Shown here piece by piece: positions 48,566-62,565 of a DNA stretch of 64,000 bases (position 1 is the first letter of the stretch; every line of letters starts with the position of its first letter). This DNA is from Symbiodinium microadriaticum. Its lineage: Eukaryota; Sar; Dinophyceae; Suessiales; Symbiodiniaceae. The notes under the pieces are model-generated. The model was not told the DNA's origin and searched no databases. It worked only from the letters and a program-made list of their open reading frames with translations. The stretch is from positions 155,900 through 219,899 of the forward strand of contig LSRX01000054.1 of assembly GCA_001939145.1 (NCBI GenBank). Reading direction: 5' to 3'. The translations under genes and the position numbers were made by a program.

Positions 48566-51479
48566 GAGAACCTGCGGACTGTGAACATCGCAGAGCTGCG
48601 GGAAGCTGACTCGGCTAGCCACCCTGCCGTGCCTCCCCTGGTCGTTGCATGCATGAGCTGGCATGAAATGCCGTCATCAACCACTCTGCGACTTGCGACT
48701 GTGCCGCCACTGCCACAGTGCCAGGTCCGCGTGCTGCGGCAAGCCTGCTGTGAGTGTCTTTGTGGCAATTATACGACATGCAATCATGCAATGTCTTAGA
48801 ATTAGACATGCCTTGGTCGCACGACACGTGTTGGGCATCATATTGCTTTCAGTCTCAAGGACAGGCTTCTTCCTCGTGAAGGGCCACGAGCTTTCTCAAG
48901 ATGTCCTCGACGAGATGTTTGCCACCAGGCGGCAGGCCGCAGTTCTGCCTTGAGCCAGTGAGGCTCAGAAGTCTGTGGACACGTGCGCTCGACTCGCATC
49001 TTGTCGAGTCCGGCGCTTGCCTGAGGACATGGCCAAGCACTTTTTTCAGCTTCCGCTCGACGCGAAGCTCAAGCACAGCAGCCAGCCGGCCTCGTTACGT
49101 GACACAGCCATAGGAAAACTATGCATACACACACATCATCTAACATATAGACAGATCGATAGATAGGTAGATAGATAGCTAGATAGATTGATAATCTATA
49201 TTCGACGTCGAAATTTTGCAAACAGTGTGGTAGACCCTGTGGGGTCAATACGTTCAGAGTGAAGAGAATTGGTTGGTGTTCGCGCGAGGCGCACGTGAGG
49301 AACCAGCGCTGTTGTGAGATACATCTTGTCCCGTTGTTTGTACACGCCCGTGAAGGTTCCGCCAACAACTACTAGTACTGTTGGCGAGGTGCACCTGCAG
49401 TTTTTTGCACACGATCCGTGTGCGCGCTTCATTGCAAGTTCCACTACGCTGGTGTCATTTTAAACTTTGCCGTGGAAAACTCGCAATCCGGCCGGTATGT
49501 GAGGGGAAGAACCACGTGGCTGAATCCGCCGGTGCATGGGGGGGGTTTTTGCTCTACGGGGTCCTGGTACCAGTGGTCGTCTCCTACCTTCTCGTGGACC
49601 CAGGCCTGGCTGCTCCTTCGGTGCTTCTTTGATCAATGGCCGAGGCTCCGAGAAGAGCGGCTGGCGGGGCTACAACCCCTATGGCAGCGGACAGAACTGC
49701 GCCTTGGCTGCAGGAGTTTAGGAGGGTCGGCACCCCTCCCGCAAGCGAGAGACCTGAAGCCCTCGACAAGCATGCCATAGCATGCCAGTCTGAAGGCTCA
49801 CTGAGCACCAAGCGTCCGGAGAGCCACGGAGCAGCAAGCAGTGTAGGGCCACATCCTGTTTCGTGCAAGCAGGGAGGGACAGACTATGATAGACTTCTAG
49901 GAAGGAAAAAGATGGAGAAGGCTGCCTTGGATGCAGGATGCTCCGAGACTTTTCCTTGGTCTTCTGCGCCAAGGAAAAGAAACATTTTATTGCGGCGAGC
50001 CTCCAGGTGCTGCTGAAGGCCAGGCACCTCGAGAGCCGAGTGGACGTGTCTAAGCGGGTCAATCCGAGATGGCCTGTGGATGCCTGTGGCGTGTCTTCAT
50101 GTGGTGTGGAGAGCAGGCATACCTGAGCCGCTGCCTGCTTTCTACGACAAGCTTCGATTTTCGGCCAGCAGTCGAGATCATGCGTGGGGTGAGAACTGCA
50201 CTGCAGCGTTTGAGGCTTCCGTTCGTCTCGGGACTCAGGACGTTTCCATTCCTCTCTGCTGCAGCTGTCACGCGAGCTGCTCAGGCAGAGCGGGAGCAGG
50301 GCGCTTGAAATGGTACCCACCGCTTGCGTAGAAGTGAATGCTAGCGTCTCGTGATATCTCGTGGTCTTAGAACTTGGACCAAGGGGCTTGAGCTTGGCGC
50401 TTGGGCTGCCGACTGACTACTTCGAGCTCTGTGCATTTCAGAAACCCATTGCAAAGGCAGGGTTCCGAAAGGGCGTCTTGGTCTTGTCAAGCCCGTTGCC
50501 TGGCCTGGCCTGGCCAGGTGCTCCTCGCTTACTATCCGCCTGCTGGAGATGGCCGCTTGGCAAACAATTCTCCTGGTGTTCTTTTGGTTTAGAGGCCGGA
50601 GTGGCCGAGAAAAGCTGCTCTTCAGGACGTGCTCTTGCATGCGGGCTCAGGAGACTCGTCTTGTGGTGCACACACCGCAGCAGGGCTGCAACGAGAAGAG
50701 AAAGTCGGTGAATCGGACAAGTGGCTCATTGTCCTTCAATCGATCATATCAGCCCAAAGTTCAGGTGCCAGGAAGCTCTTTCAGATCAGCGGGCAGGGAT
50801 GCATGCGTTGCACGTCGCTGCACTGTCGGAGTACTGCACTGAGGACTGTGGATTCTTGACTTTGGTTTGCCAAGACTCGGCGGAAGCTCAAGGCTGCTCA
50901 GCTACTGCCACAGCGTGGCATCTGATAGCGTGCTGCGCAAGAGCTTGGCTTGCATCTCCGCATATCTCCACAGGTCTGCAAGTACAAAAGCCGGGTGGTT
51001 CCTGGCTTTCCGTGAAGACTGACCGGAGCCTCGGCGGACGTTTGTGCTGCGATGTGGTCTTGCAAAACCAACGGTTTCGAGACAAGATGGCGGCCCCCAC
51101 AGAGTCAAGACATTTCCATTTTAGGGCGAGAAAGTCTTGTACAGAGTCAAGACAGAACGAGGTACACCCCTGTGGCAAATCTCGGCGATCTGGCACAGAG
51201 ATGGACGCCTTCGCAGAGCAGACATAGTTGTCCAGCCATTTTGCAAGCTTCGCAAGCGTGCACCGGCCCAATCCGGAAATGAGAGACGCAGAGCAAGTGA
51301 GAGAGAGGGAGAGAAGAAAAGAAGAAAAAACAAGCAGGAGATCCATGCAGAAAATTCCAGACCAATGCAGGACCAACGATGTGTTTCGAAGCTCTATACA
51401 TCGCGTGTTGAATGCTTCCACGGCCCCGCGCTGGAGTGTCATCTTCTTCAACAACATGGATGAGGCCAGGAAGTTCTGA
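48566..51479 (+). CDS. 2-oxoglutarate/Fe(II)-dependent dioxygenase (isopenicillin-N-synthase-like), many micro-exons
   Basis: This family uses 2-oxoglutarate and O2 to oxidise a substrate, here unknown. Proposed exons are 48566-48607 (tentative), 48745-48773, 48860-48920, 49026-49100, 49653-49713, 49746-49758 (tentative), 49974-50013, 50055-50075, 50128-50155, 50239-50284, 50384-50456, 50518-50545, 50651-50676, 50844-50892, 50974-51013, 51162-51206 and 51371-51479. They sum to 786 bases, 261 residues plus stop, in frame throughout. In order one reads GFFLVKGHELS, FFQLPLDAKLK, RGYNPYGSGQN, KETFYCGEP, LPAFYDKL, ALGLPTDYFE, LLAYYPPAG, SCGAHT+DCGFLTLVCQD (Fe-binding H-x-D), GLQVQKPGGSW, NLGDLAQRW, SSIHRVLN (distal His) and RWS (2-oxoglutarate Arg). 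The true 5' end may be further upstream (ATG at 48392). ARF copy B follows on the same strand. Confidence 0.85.
49139..49196. repeat. GATA microsatellite inside a dioxygenase intron
   Basis: Degenerate GATA/GATAG units lie in the intron between the exons ending at 49100 and beginning at 49653. Confidence 0.85.
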
Positions 51480-52457
51480 ACTTCCATTAGGGCCTACCTT
51501 GCTAGACGATACTAGACGAAGGTGCCGGATAAGACGAAGGTGCGAGATAATACGATGTGAACTGGAAGCACTGCGAACGGAGCAAACGGCCTCAACAGAA
51601 GCCATCCCTGCCCGCACAACCTCCCCAGCAGGAAGCAGAGGTGGAATGTTTGGCCACCTGCGTGGACAGCGAGCGTCCCCGCAAGCAACTAGGATTACTT
51701 AAGTTTATGAGGAATCAGAAGAGCGATGGGGAAACTTGTGTCGGCCCGAGAGCAGCAGATTGGTGGACTGACCGACGGTCCGGACGTCGTGATTTGCTGA
51801 CCTCTAGCCGTCAGCTCTGGGGGCTTGCACCAGGTACCTGAAAACGACATGCGGTCTCCGAGCAGCATTAGAGTTGAAATGCCGTGTCCAGTTCCATTCG
51901 TTTCGTCAGCCCTGCTCCGCTCCTTACTGTAGCTGGCATTGATGATTCATTCAGGCGAGTATGTGGCTGCGAAGATGCCCCTTGGAAGCAATGCAACTTC
52001 AGTTCGAGTCCAGATTCGCTTTTTGTAGCCCGACCGTCGGCAATGTGCTGGCCAGGCAAGAAATGAGAAGCCATGCATCACAAGAATAGACACGGCTCGA
52101 CCGGGTACTTGCCCAAAAAGTCGCGAGCATCGGACTGTTTCTGTTTATCCAGCGTGCAATCTGCAGATATGCTATCCGAAGAGAGGTCCTGTCTTGCCGC
52201 CCTGTCGTCATCATTTCAAGCCTACTGCGCTGCTCTAGTCTAGCGAAGACATGCGCAAGCACTTTTGAAAGCGCAGTGGTTCCAGGCGCGGCTGCGACTG
52301 GCGTTGACAAAGTTCTACGCGTCGCGAAAGACCGGCCGCTAGCCCACATCCAGAGACCCAAGAATTGCCTGCGCCTTCATAACCGGACTGTCGACTGTTC
52401 TAGGACGTGAAGGCCTACCATTCATATCCGTTCAATTCGCCGTGGTGCCGGGTAATG
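51480..52457. other. Spacer between dioxygenase and ARF copy B
   Basis: There are no convincing exons. A short frame (LPLGPTLLDD near 51486-51515) could be a continuation of the dioxygenase C-terminus if its last exon is spliced. The sequence just upstream of 52458 shares nothing obvious with that upstream of ARF copy A. Confidence 0.3.
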
Positions 52458-53799
<1,342 letters not shown>

Positions 53800-56700
53800 C
53801 GTCCGGGAAGTGGATCAGTTGCCCGAGGGTATGCCTTGCATGCATTGAGCGGTCGTTTCTTACATTCTCCTTCTGTACTCCACCCGTCTGAATTTCCTGT
53901 GTGACATTGAACCCACTAAGACAAGCTCAACAATCTCGACCGGATTGTCGAGCGCTATGCAGAAGGGAGGGCCCTGATCTGAGAAGCCTACGGCGAAAGG
54001 ACGCAACTTTGCTAGCTTTGCACCGCCTGAGAGGTCGTGGAGCTTTGGGCACAGCTTGGCGTGAAGTGCCCCGGAGCATTTGCGCGGCCTCAAGTTGCCC
54101 AGCAGTTTGCTACACACTGCCACAGAAGGTACGCCTTACCACCTGCAACCGCAGTACAGTCACTCTCGGCATGATTTTCGTTACAATCGTCATAGACGTA
54201 CACAGTCTATTCATGCTGCTTGCTAGGTGTGGTCAGGCATTAACATGTCTTCGACAGGTGGCTCGCCAGCACTTTGGACAGTCGAATCGCGGTGCCTGCC
54301 TTGGAGCTCGAGCTCAAGCTGCGGCTCAGCCGGCGACACGAAAACACCCTCAGTAAACTCACTGTAGCGCGGCTGCAAGAGCCCAAGGTGCAATGGGATT
54401 CCCACGAAGTGCCGTCAACAGCGTGGCGAAGCTGCACAGCTGCCGAGGTCCCAGCTGAGGAACCATTTCGGATCTGTCGATAGGCAGCGCGTGCTGGACG
54501 AACTAAGTGGAGATGTTGGAGAGGCCGGGTTTTTCACCCCAGATCTGCCAACTAGGGCCTCGTTCTTGCAGGCGGAGAAAAACTCGGCACTGAGGGCTTC
54601 GATGGAGGCACCTCGGAGGGCGTCGACGGCATTCCACTTCCCCGAAAGCCCAACCTTGGCTTTGCGCCAGAAGTTCCATGCTCTGAGGATGGGGACTCGG
54701 TCACTGCTGCAGCTGTTGCCTTCCGGCACGGCAGCGCGAATCTGAGGGGGGTCTGCCTTTGTCACAAGGGTTTGGTGAGGCACCGCAGTCGACCGTTTTG
54801 TTGCGTGAGCGTGAGAGAGCTCTATGAGGTTCTCCAACCGAGCGCCCTGCGCTCTGGCGAGCACTCCTGGGCAGCGGGAGCAGCGAGTGCTTTGCAGATA
54901 AATACAGAAGAGAGAGCATGGCCACATCCAGGGCTTCATCAGTGCAGCAGAGCAATCAGAGTAATGTTCACCGCTCTGCCCTCGAAGCGCCAGACTGTCA
55001 GCGGAAAGCTTTGTCCTCCAGGACCGTTGAGGATGAGCAGACGCTGCATGAAAGGTCCCATTCAGCATGGTTGTGTTGCATCAGAGCTCATGGCTCATGG
55101 TTGGTTTGAATACTCAGCTTCCCAACGCTGAATCCAGGCGTGGTGCCTACAGAGAGTTGCGTTCCAGGGTCGTGGCCTCACTGCTAAGTAAGAGAGCTTA
55201 GAGGAGCGGACAAAGAGATTGAAGATTGCTCGCCTTCTAAGATGTTGACAGATCTTGAAGCGCCGGCAGTGGACCAGCAGGAGCTCTTCTCAAACTTCCG
55301 GCTGCACCGCGTTGTGTTTATGTCAGCAGGGATCACTGCTACTGTAGTGGGACTTCTGCAGCTTCAAGCTGCAAGCTTGGCAGCCTCCGTCAACGATGTC
55401 TCGGCCACCGAATTTCACACTGCAGTCCTGCATGCGACCAGAAGACAAAGCAGTCAGCATTCCAACGTGTATTCGCTTTGCTTCTCGGCTCGGGAGATTT
55501 GCCTGCTGCGAGGGAGGAAGCCCTGTGCCCTCGCATCGCTACTCGGTTAGTACAGTAGCCACGTCAGCCACTGCCGGTTGAGTAGCAAACTGAACACTTT
55601 ATGCGCTTCATTCGTTTGGTGTGCACTGGCGCCGACAAAATTGCGAGACATCCGGTGCTGAGGATTCATTTATAGTCTCTGACACTGAGCATGGGCCTTA
55701 GTCCCTTGTACTCTCGTTCTGTTGCTCACGACATAATTTGCCTGCGGCACAGGATTCCAACGAACAGATCCAACAGATCTCACATGAAGTGGAGACATGT
55801 TGGCACCTTTGCAGCAGCTCGCGGATCGCTTTTTGTGAGATTCTGCGTCTGTGATGGGCCCTGCTTGGTGTCTGTCACAGCTGACAGCTGATCAGAAGCA
55901 CAGTCCATCTCGTTGAGCTTCAAGCCTCAGGTTGCCTCATTACCCTCCAACTCTGCGTAGAAGCAGCGCAAGACTGTGACAGCGATGCCTAGCTGCAAGT
56001 CATTGCTCTTGCCCCGCTCGAGGCGTCAGCGTAGGAAGAAGGTAGTTACTGCAAATGTCGGCTGAAGTGCACCTCGGTTTCATGAGGATCTTCTGTGGTC
56101 CGCGGACAATGGTGATGTCGAGGACGAGTCAATGCAACATGTTCGTTTATCCTGAAACCTCGTACTCGTGAAGCCTGCGAGCGCCTGTGGAATGGAACGG
56201 TTTTGGTAGCTCCCTTATACCATGACCACAGGGATGTGCATCATTCAGCATGTGGCTTGCAAAACGTGTGCGACCACTGCACGAGCTCGAGCATGCTCAA
56301 ACTTGCTGGAAGGCTGACTTGCTCAAAATGAGCCTGTTGCAGACACGTGTCCTGACGCGCCTTGGAACAACACTGCGCAGTGTAGCAAGGTTTGGAAAGA
56401 ACGAGCGTATCGGGAAGGAGTAGTCCATTGCTTGGGTTGTCTAAGGCCCAGCTCGGTGGACTCCGAGGCTCGGCAAAGAAATTTGCCCAAATCGTCGTGT
56501 TTCCGAACAATCATTTTGAGACTGACAGGTAAGGCTCTTCCAAGACGGCGATGTTGACAGGGGCATTTGGGACACGCTGGGAGGAGCCTCGGACAGCTTG
56601 GACATGCCTTCGTAGGCACGGTGCGATCCGCTTCGATCCTTTTGCCCAGTCAGCTCGCCGACAAGGAATGCTGCACAAAGCCGAGCAGAATGTGGGAGAA

Positions 56701-59700
56701 GTGCAGAAGACAGTCCTGGACACCATCGTGCCGGGGAGCCCTGCGTCAGGCCGCAAGGTCCGAAGACGGGAAGTCATCGGTACATGGTGGCACCTTGGCA
56801 GCTGCAAACCAATGCTATGAAGACAGTTCAAGGTCGCAGTCGGACGCTGCTCTGGATGATTTCGACAAGGCTCCAATGCTCGCATGAGTTGCTCACGGCC
56901 CTGTGGCCACATGCGGCAGGTTTGCCCATCCCGCAGCTTTCGTGGTTGAGGGAGGTTCGCATTGCATGGGTGTGCCAGGCCGTCAACAAATTTGCAGCCG
57001 ATGCAGAGGACCGAAACCCGACCCGAAATTGCAGTGGGAACTTACACAGGATCAGAGCCTGATCGAAATCTGCAGACTTCAGAGCTTGCCGGCTTACCGC
57101 CTACCAAAAACCCAAGATGCAGGAGGCGGAGACCAAGTTCGTGAATCATGCCAACATGACCATCCAAGAGCAGGTTGAGATCGTGAAGAAGAAGGCCGGT
57201 TCGCAGAAGCGAAGCTTTGCAGGCAGGCAGAGGCTCAAGAGCACCTCGACTCGATGTTTGCGGGCCTTTTGTCAGGTAGCATCAGTGATGGACAAATGCC
57301 GTGCCCCCCGGCTGCAAAGCAACGGCTGATCTTTGAAGTGATTCGGGCTGCAAGTCCAGGGATCACGGTTGCATTTCCTCGGCATGGACCTGCAATCGGA
57401 GGTGTTTTGGCGCGAGTACAAGCAGCAGGCGCGGAGTCACTTCGTAGGAGCATGCATTGTGCGTGAGTGTCTCACTAAGACGGACAGGCCATCCGACTGC
57501 AGCACATCGCCGTAGGGACCCTGTCGACAGTGGGCCAAACAGCTTCTCGGTTTGTCACCAGAACCTGAAGAAGTTAAAGCGAGTTCATGGCCTCAACTGC
57601 GCTTCTGCTGGGTTTCATGTAAAGCCAGCATCCCAGGACACGGCCATCAAGCTGAACAGTACGTGCTCAGCTCAGCCAATGAATCAGATTTTAGTTCGTT
57701 TCAGTCTCATGATGCAAGCCGTCCTGGATCATCTGGATCTATCTCCGCCACTTCTGTGCAAAGTGAGACTTAGATGCTACGCAGGCTCGTGGGTTTGCTG
57801 GCCGGAATCGACAATGCGGCAGACATGACATTGGCCGTGGCCAAGGACGACCAGCTTCGCCTGATAGAAAGAGACAGCCAGCTGCTGCGATTTCAATCTG
57901 TAACACCTGCGTGCCTGCTTTTGGCACTCTGCACGTCCCGTGGCGAGCTGCCTTAGTTCAAGTACGTCGTACGTGACACCTGTTGCGAAGCCCATGTGTT
58001 TGCAGGACGCCCGTTCAGTGACTGCTCCCCGGCCGCATCCACATGCGTAGTTCTCTGCGTTGGGGTCCGTCCTTGTATCCCCCACATCATTTTTGTCATG
58101 AGAAACCCCGGAAGGGGCCTTGATCTGGAGAACTTGTAAGTGGTGCTGAGGATGACATAGGATGGCTTGAGGAAATGCGACTTGATTGGTCTTTGTCTCG
58201 GAAGGCAGACACTGCATCATGCGCCGTGCTCAAGCTGAACGCAACGCTCAGCCAGGCCGCTGACAGAGCCCGGAACTCGTAAGGGACGTGGACGACGTGT
58301 GTCAACCAGGAATATAATCCCAAGGTCAGCAGCGTCACTAAGCAGTTCGACGACTTCTTCCAGGTGCATTGCGCAGGGCCGAATCAGACAACTTTGTGGA
58401 GTCGTATCTGCCTCAGCTGGTGGACGAGAAGTTCCAGGCGCTTGCCAAGAAGCTTCCAGCGGGCCTGACAGAAGAGGTAGTGCAGGCGACGGTGCTTTAC
58501 TCACACCTTCGGAGTTGGTTTTGCCAAAGAAACTGCTCCAGACAGGGGTTTGGCCAATTGTTGGCTGCATTTGACGTGAAACCGGGACCACTCGCTAGGC
58601 AGTGGCACAAATGAGGAAGCGAGGCAGGGCGTGCTTGAATTGAGCAAGTCAGATTTCCCCGCTCTTCGCACGGCTGCATCGACTTCCTCCATGTGTCTCC
58701 GGACTTGGTGCACAGGCTTGGAAACCTCCGCGAACCTTTTGAGGCGCCCCCGAGAGAGAGCCAGGATGAGGTTCAGCATTCACTTGCAGTCCAGACTCTG
58801 ACTCTTTCCCAGGGTCTACGACACTGCCGCACAGAAGCAGATCCAGGTCATCAACCGCCTCCAGGCCCGCGGCACAGATCTTGACCTGAAGTCTGGAAGC
58901 TGCTCATACTGGCAGGACACTTGCACGGCAGAAGGCGGGCACGAAGCGAGATGGGTTGTTTGGGTTCTTTGCAGTATCGATCTCGGAACAGCTTCATGGT
59001 GGCCTCAGGGAAGGGATGTGGAGGCAGAGGGCTCTTCAACAACATCAAGGCACCAGGGCTCAATGTCCGTGGCACGTCCTGGATCTTCCTCCGTCCTGAC
59101 AGAACTTCTTCAAGCACCTCTTCCATCACTGACAAAGACATGGCTTTCCAACAGCAAATCAGGCAGAGCATCTCTGACAAGGTTTGCGAAGTTTGATTTC
59201 GACATGAGGTCTCACCTTCTGCAAGATTTGCTGTTTTTCTCTTTGTGTATACGAATGTCCTGTTTTGTTCATGCTTCCAGAATGCCCGAAGCACACAGCC
59301 ATGCCTCCCCGTCTCACCCATGTCTCGCATGATCCGGACGGATGCGGAAGATCGTGCAACGACGTGCGGGGGAGAAAGGTGTCGATGTGTGCGGTTGTTT
59401 GTGAGGTATGTCTGTCGTGGACACAGCACTGCAAAGAAGAAACCTGACCAATTCAGGAGACCACCCCGTCAAGCTCTTCATCCTGGCTAAAAGACTGGAG
59501 AAAAGAGGCAAGCTTCAATAGCTGCGGTGCCTTGGTGGGCAGCAAACTGCAGAAGATCTGCCTCCGGGAGGTCGAGGATGATCTCCGAAGCGCGTGGCCC
59601 GAAGAAACTTTCTCGCGAACTGAGGCTTCTCCGCTGCAGCTGCATGTGGTAAATGAGATACTGGCACAGTATCTATATGAGTGTATATGTAATGTAAATG

Positions 59701-60436
59701 TAGCGAGGTTAGGAGGTAGCAACCCTCAACAATTTTTTCGGATGTGGTGTTTCCTGAAGAGTGAGTTGAAGCTTTTAGACCAGGCGGCGAGAGCAGCCGT
59801 TTTGGCCGAGCCAGCCTGCTTCACAGGACATGAGCCCCAGGGATGGGAATACTGTAGGGTGTAGCTGCACTTCTGTCTTTGCAACCCCTCAACCCCCCAA
59901 AAAGGGTGTTTTAGCAGCTGCCTTAAGCTGACGAAAGCCTGCACAGCAGCCAGGTCGCCCTCACATACTCTTGGCGAGTGTCGAGGTTCCAACGCAGTCT
60001 TCGCGCAGAGCTGCACTAAGACCGATAGAGATTCTTGGGTCTCAGACGAAGCCATGTCTTGGCCGCAGGTGTGTCAAGGGCGCCTGTGAGATCGCAGGGC
60101 TGTTTCTTGGCTGCGGTGAGAAGCACGGGCTACAGATTCTCGGGGGAGGGCTGCGGTCAGGGCAGTCTGTCCCTGAATCCGAATTCCCGAAGGTTTTTTA
60201 TGATGGGACAGCTAGAGTCGGGTGCAACATCAGCGCAATTAGCAACAAGCAAAGCCACACGGCGCAACGGCTTGCACCGGCGGATAAGTGTTGCACTGCG
60301 ATTCTCTTCTGGCGATCGGAGGCTGGTCTTTGCTCTGAGCTCCGGGATGCAGCGGGCGCAGCTTGAAGACGGAGAGGTGAGCTTTCGCGACATCTCCTGA
60401 CAGCGGCACCAGCGTGGTACTCGTAAATCGCTGCAG
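53800..60436 (+). other. Long region of unassigned + strand exon candidates
   Basis: Many + strand segments look coding, but no family is recognised. They include 54277-54483 (VPALELELKLRLSRRHENTL); a frame after AG-G at about 54572 (EKLGTEGFDGGTSEGVDG); and 55242-55550, starting at ATG (MLTDLEAPAVDQQELFSNFR, with a hydrophobic segment near residue 25-45). Others are 56763-56887 (HGGTLAAANQCYEDSSRSQS to a stop); 57118-57225 (QEAETKFVNHANMTIQEQVE); and 57236-57466 (EHLDSMFAGLLSGSISDG). Further examples are 57552-57773, ending SATSVQSET then stop; 58366-58614 (ESDNFVESYLPQLVDEKFQA); 58700-58815; 58822-59332; and 59532-59660 (SKLQKICLREVEDDLRSAW). Long helical proteins are likely. Confidence 0.35.
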
Positions 60437-60786
60437 GCGGATGCCTTCTGGTGCCTCTCGCAACTTCTGGCAGACGCGCAGGAAGCGAAGATGTCAGGAA
60501 TGCCTTCGGACAGTTTGGCTTCCCATCGCCGCGCCGCTGAAGGAGACCATCCTTGGAGATGATGCGCTGGCAGCGCAGGCACTCGAAGTGGTTCCAGAAG
60601 GTGAAGTGGCTTTGTGCTGCTAGATCGCTCTTGGCGAGGCAAGACGACTCCTCATCCTGCACCGCTGTTTTGACTATCCAGTCATCACCTTTCTAAGTGC
60701 ATGTGCAAGCAAGTTAAAGAAGAGCCTGGATTTCTGGGGATTACCACCCTGAGGTGGCCAAGTTGTTGGATGATCATGGTCTTGTG
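60437..60786 (+). CDS. Possible TBC-domain (Rab GTPase-activating) protein exons
   Basis: After CTGCAG a frame from 60437 reads ADAFWCLSQLLADAQEAKM. This resembles the EADAFWCF-type helix of TBC domains, which act as GAPs for Rab GTPases. About 300 bases further, 60739-60786 reads DYHPEVAKLLDDHGLV, like the D/H-P-x-L-x-x-H-L segment that follows it in TBC proteins; a GC donor follows in phase 0. The upstream hallmark (Y-C-Q-G) and the downstream W-x-x-x-L-F helix were not found, so the gene is only partly seen. Other helical proteins could mimic these short stretches. Confidence 0.35.
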
Positions 60787-62092
60787 GCGATGCCTGCGTT
60801 AAGGCCCCGGGACCATTGCCGAAGCCGACAAAAAATGTGTGACACTGGCCAGGCTTGGGGCTTTGCTTCTCTGCCGTGCTGGCTTCTCTCTGCTGCAAGC
60901 GGCGGGAACCTCGCATGGGACACGCAGCAAGCTTTTGGATTAAGATTCCTAGCGGCTGCATTACTCAGTTTAGGTCATGTGTTTGTTTTGACCTTGGGTG
61001 GATGGGGGGTGGGTCACATCAGCCCGCTTCGGCTCCCACGAAGTGTTATTGCTTCCCAGAGTTTTGCCCAATGAGGGTGCAGACCAAGACATTTTGCTTG
61101 GCCCTCGTGCAGCTGTCATGGATGTTGGCCAGCGGTATGATTTCGTGCAAAGTTGAAGTTGCAAGCGGTCCTTGTACAGTGTCACACGAGCGAGCTTTGT
61201 CTGATGTGGTTCTGAGATGTTCTGAGAGCCCGAGCCTTCGGTATGTCAGTCATCCGCGAAGTTAGCGGGAAGATCGACGTCAAAGCTTCCACGCAGACGG
61301 GTTTGCCACTTCAGGTTCCCAGGGAACGCACCGCCCAGCTACTTACTAGTGGTTTTTCTTTCCTTGCGGCAGTTCTTCCGGTTGGTGACTTGATATCGCA
61401 ATAAATGGATATAAATGTCATCTTCTGATAGCGACCATGCCTCAGAAGACTTGGAGGCGCCCCTTTGCGCGCGATATGCCACAAGTGTCCGACGCACACG
61501 TGCAGCATGACCAGGTACGCTGCCAACACCCCCCCCCCCCTCCCCAGGATTTTTCTGAGGGAGTGGAGGGAGGGAAACAGAAAATCTGGAGCACACCGAC
61601 TCTGAAACAGACGTCTGCTGCTCCATTCGCAGCTCGAGCAGCAATGAGTAAGTGGCTGCGCATGAAGACATTTCAAGCTCATGTCCAGTGTGGCAAACCT
61701 CACAACCTACGAGCTACATGCACAGTCCAACACACGCACTGCACACAAACGCAACTGCCTGCTCCCCAATCCCGCTTCGATGCACGCTCCGCGTGCACCC
61801 CGCGGGATTCTTGCGCAGAACAGAAGCACTCGGACTGCCACCTTCATTTTACTCGGTGTGCACAGAGGTCTTATCACATTGGTAGGGGAAGAGACGACCC
61901 AGGGCCAACACACAGACCTCACATGTGGAGCTCAGCATTTCAACATACGGCCTCGGCACAGGCCGGTTCTGTTACAAGGTCACAACGAAGACCTCAACCC
62001 CTACTTCAGCCATTGCAGGCTAGATTCTAGATACAGCGCCGGCTACGAGAATTCGTTATCACCAAGGATCCCGCACGCGGAGTGTGTCGTTT
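60787..62092. other. No assignable gene
   Basis: A C run lies at 61530-61541. Open frames at 60855-61265, 61437-62030 and 61681-62340 (+) overlap one another, and the last two overlap or abut the antisense of the retroelement fragment. A frame at 61069-61160 (NEGADQDILLGPRAAVMDVG) is a weak exon candidate. Confidence 0.25.
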
Positions 62093-62565
62093 TCAGCAAT
62101 CTTCTGGACCTTGGCACTGCCCTTGCTGCCTTGGTCTTCTTGCTCTCAGCATACCTTTCAACGAAGACAAATCAAAGCGCACACGCAAGCTGGGGTCGAA
62201 CCTTGCAATATCATTATGCGTCAATGCATCCGCTCCGACGTTCTGCAGGCACGGCAACCAAAAGAGACGCAACTCTGCCCCTCTCTTCTGCAACTGAATG
62301 GCTAGCTCCATCAGCAAGGCATTCAGCGGGAACTTGGTAGCAAAAGGTCTACTTACCACATGGCTGTTTCCCTTGTTATCAATTGACATCGAACAAACTG
62401 CACTTGCTTGTCTGGCACATCGAAGACCACAACTGCTGCCAGAGTAGCCAGGGGTTCTAGCGCCGCGATGTGCCCGTAAGACACCCGCATTAGGACGTGG
62501 AAAGTGACGCTGATGTGCACAGCGGAGCTGTCTGCATGTGCTTTGCACATCATTGCCATCATCAA
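62093..62565 (-). mobile_element. Retroelement RNase H domain fragment, frameshifted
   Basis: On the - strand, IAALEPLATLAAVVVFDVPD (about 62488-62429) is followed, after a frame change near 62385, by DNKGNSHVVSRPFATKFPLN and ELRLFWLPCLQNVGADALT. This order matches the RNase H-like end of reverse-transcriptase elements common in dinoflagellate genomes: the E in an ALE-type motif, D-N-K/Q-G-N, and A-D-A-L. The second frame ends at a stop at 62093. The frame break means no intact protein, so this is a relic or the fragment of a longer inactive copy. No reverse transcriptase core, LTR or target-site duplication is seen in the window. Confidence 0.6.
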
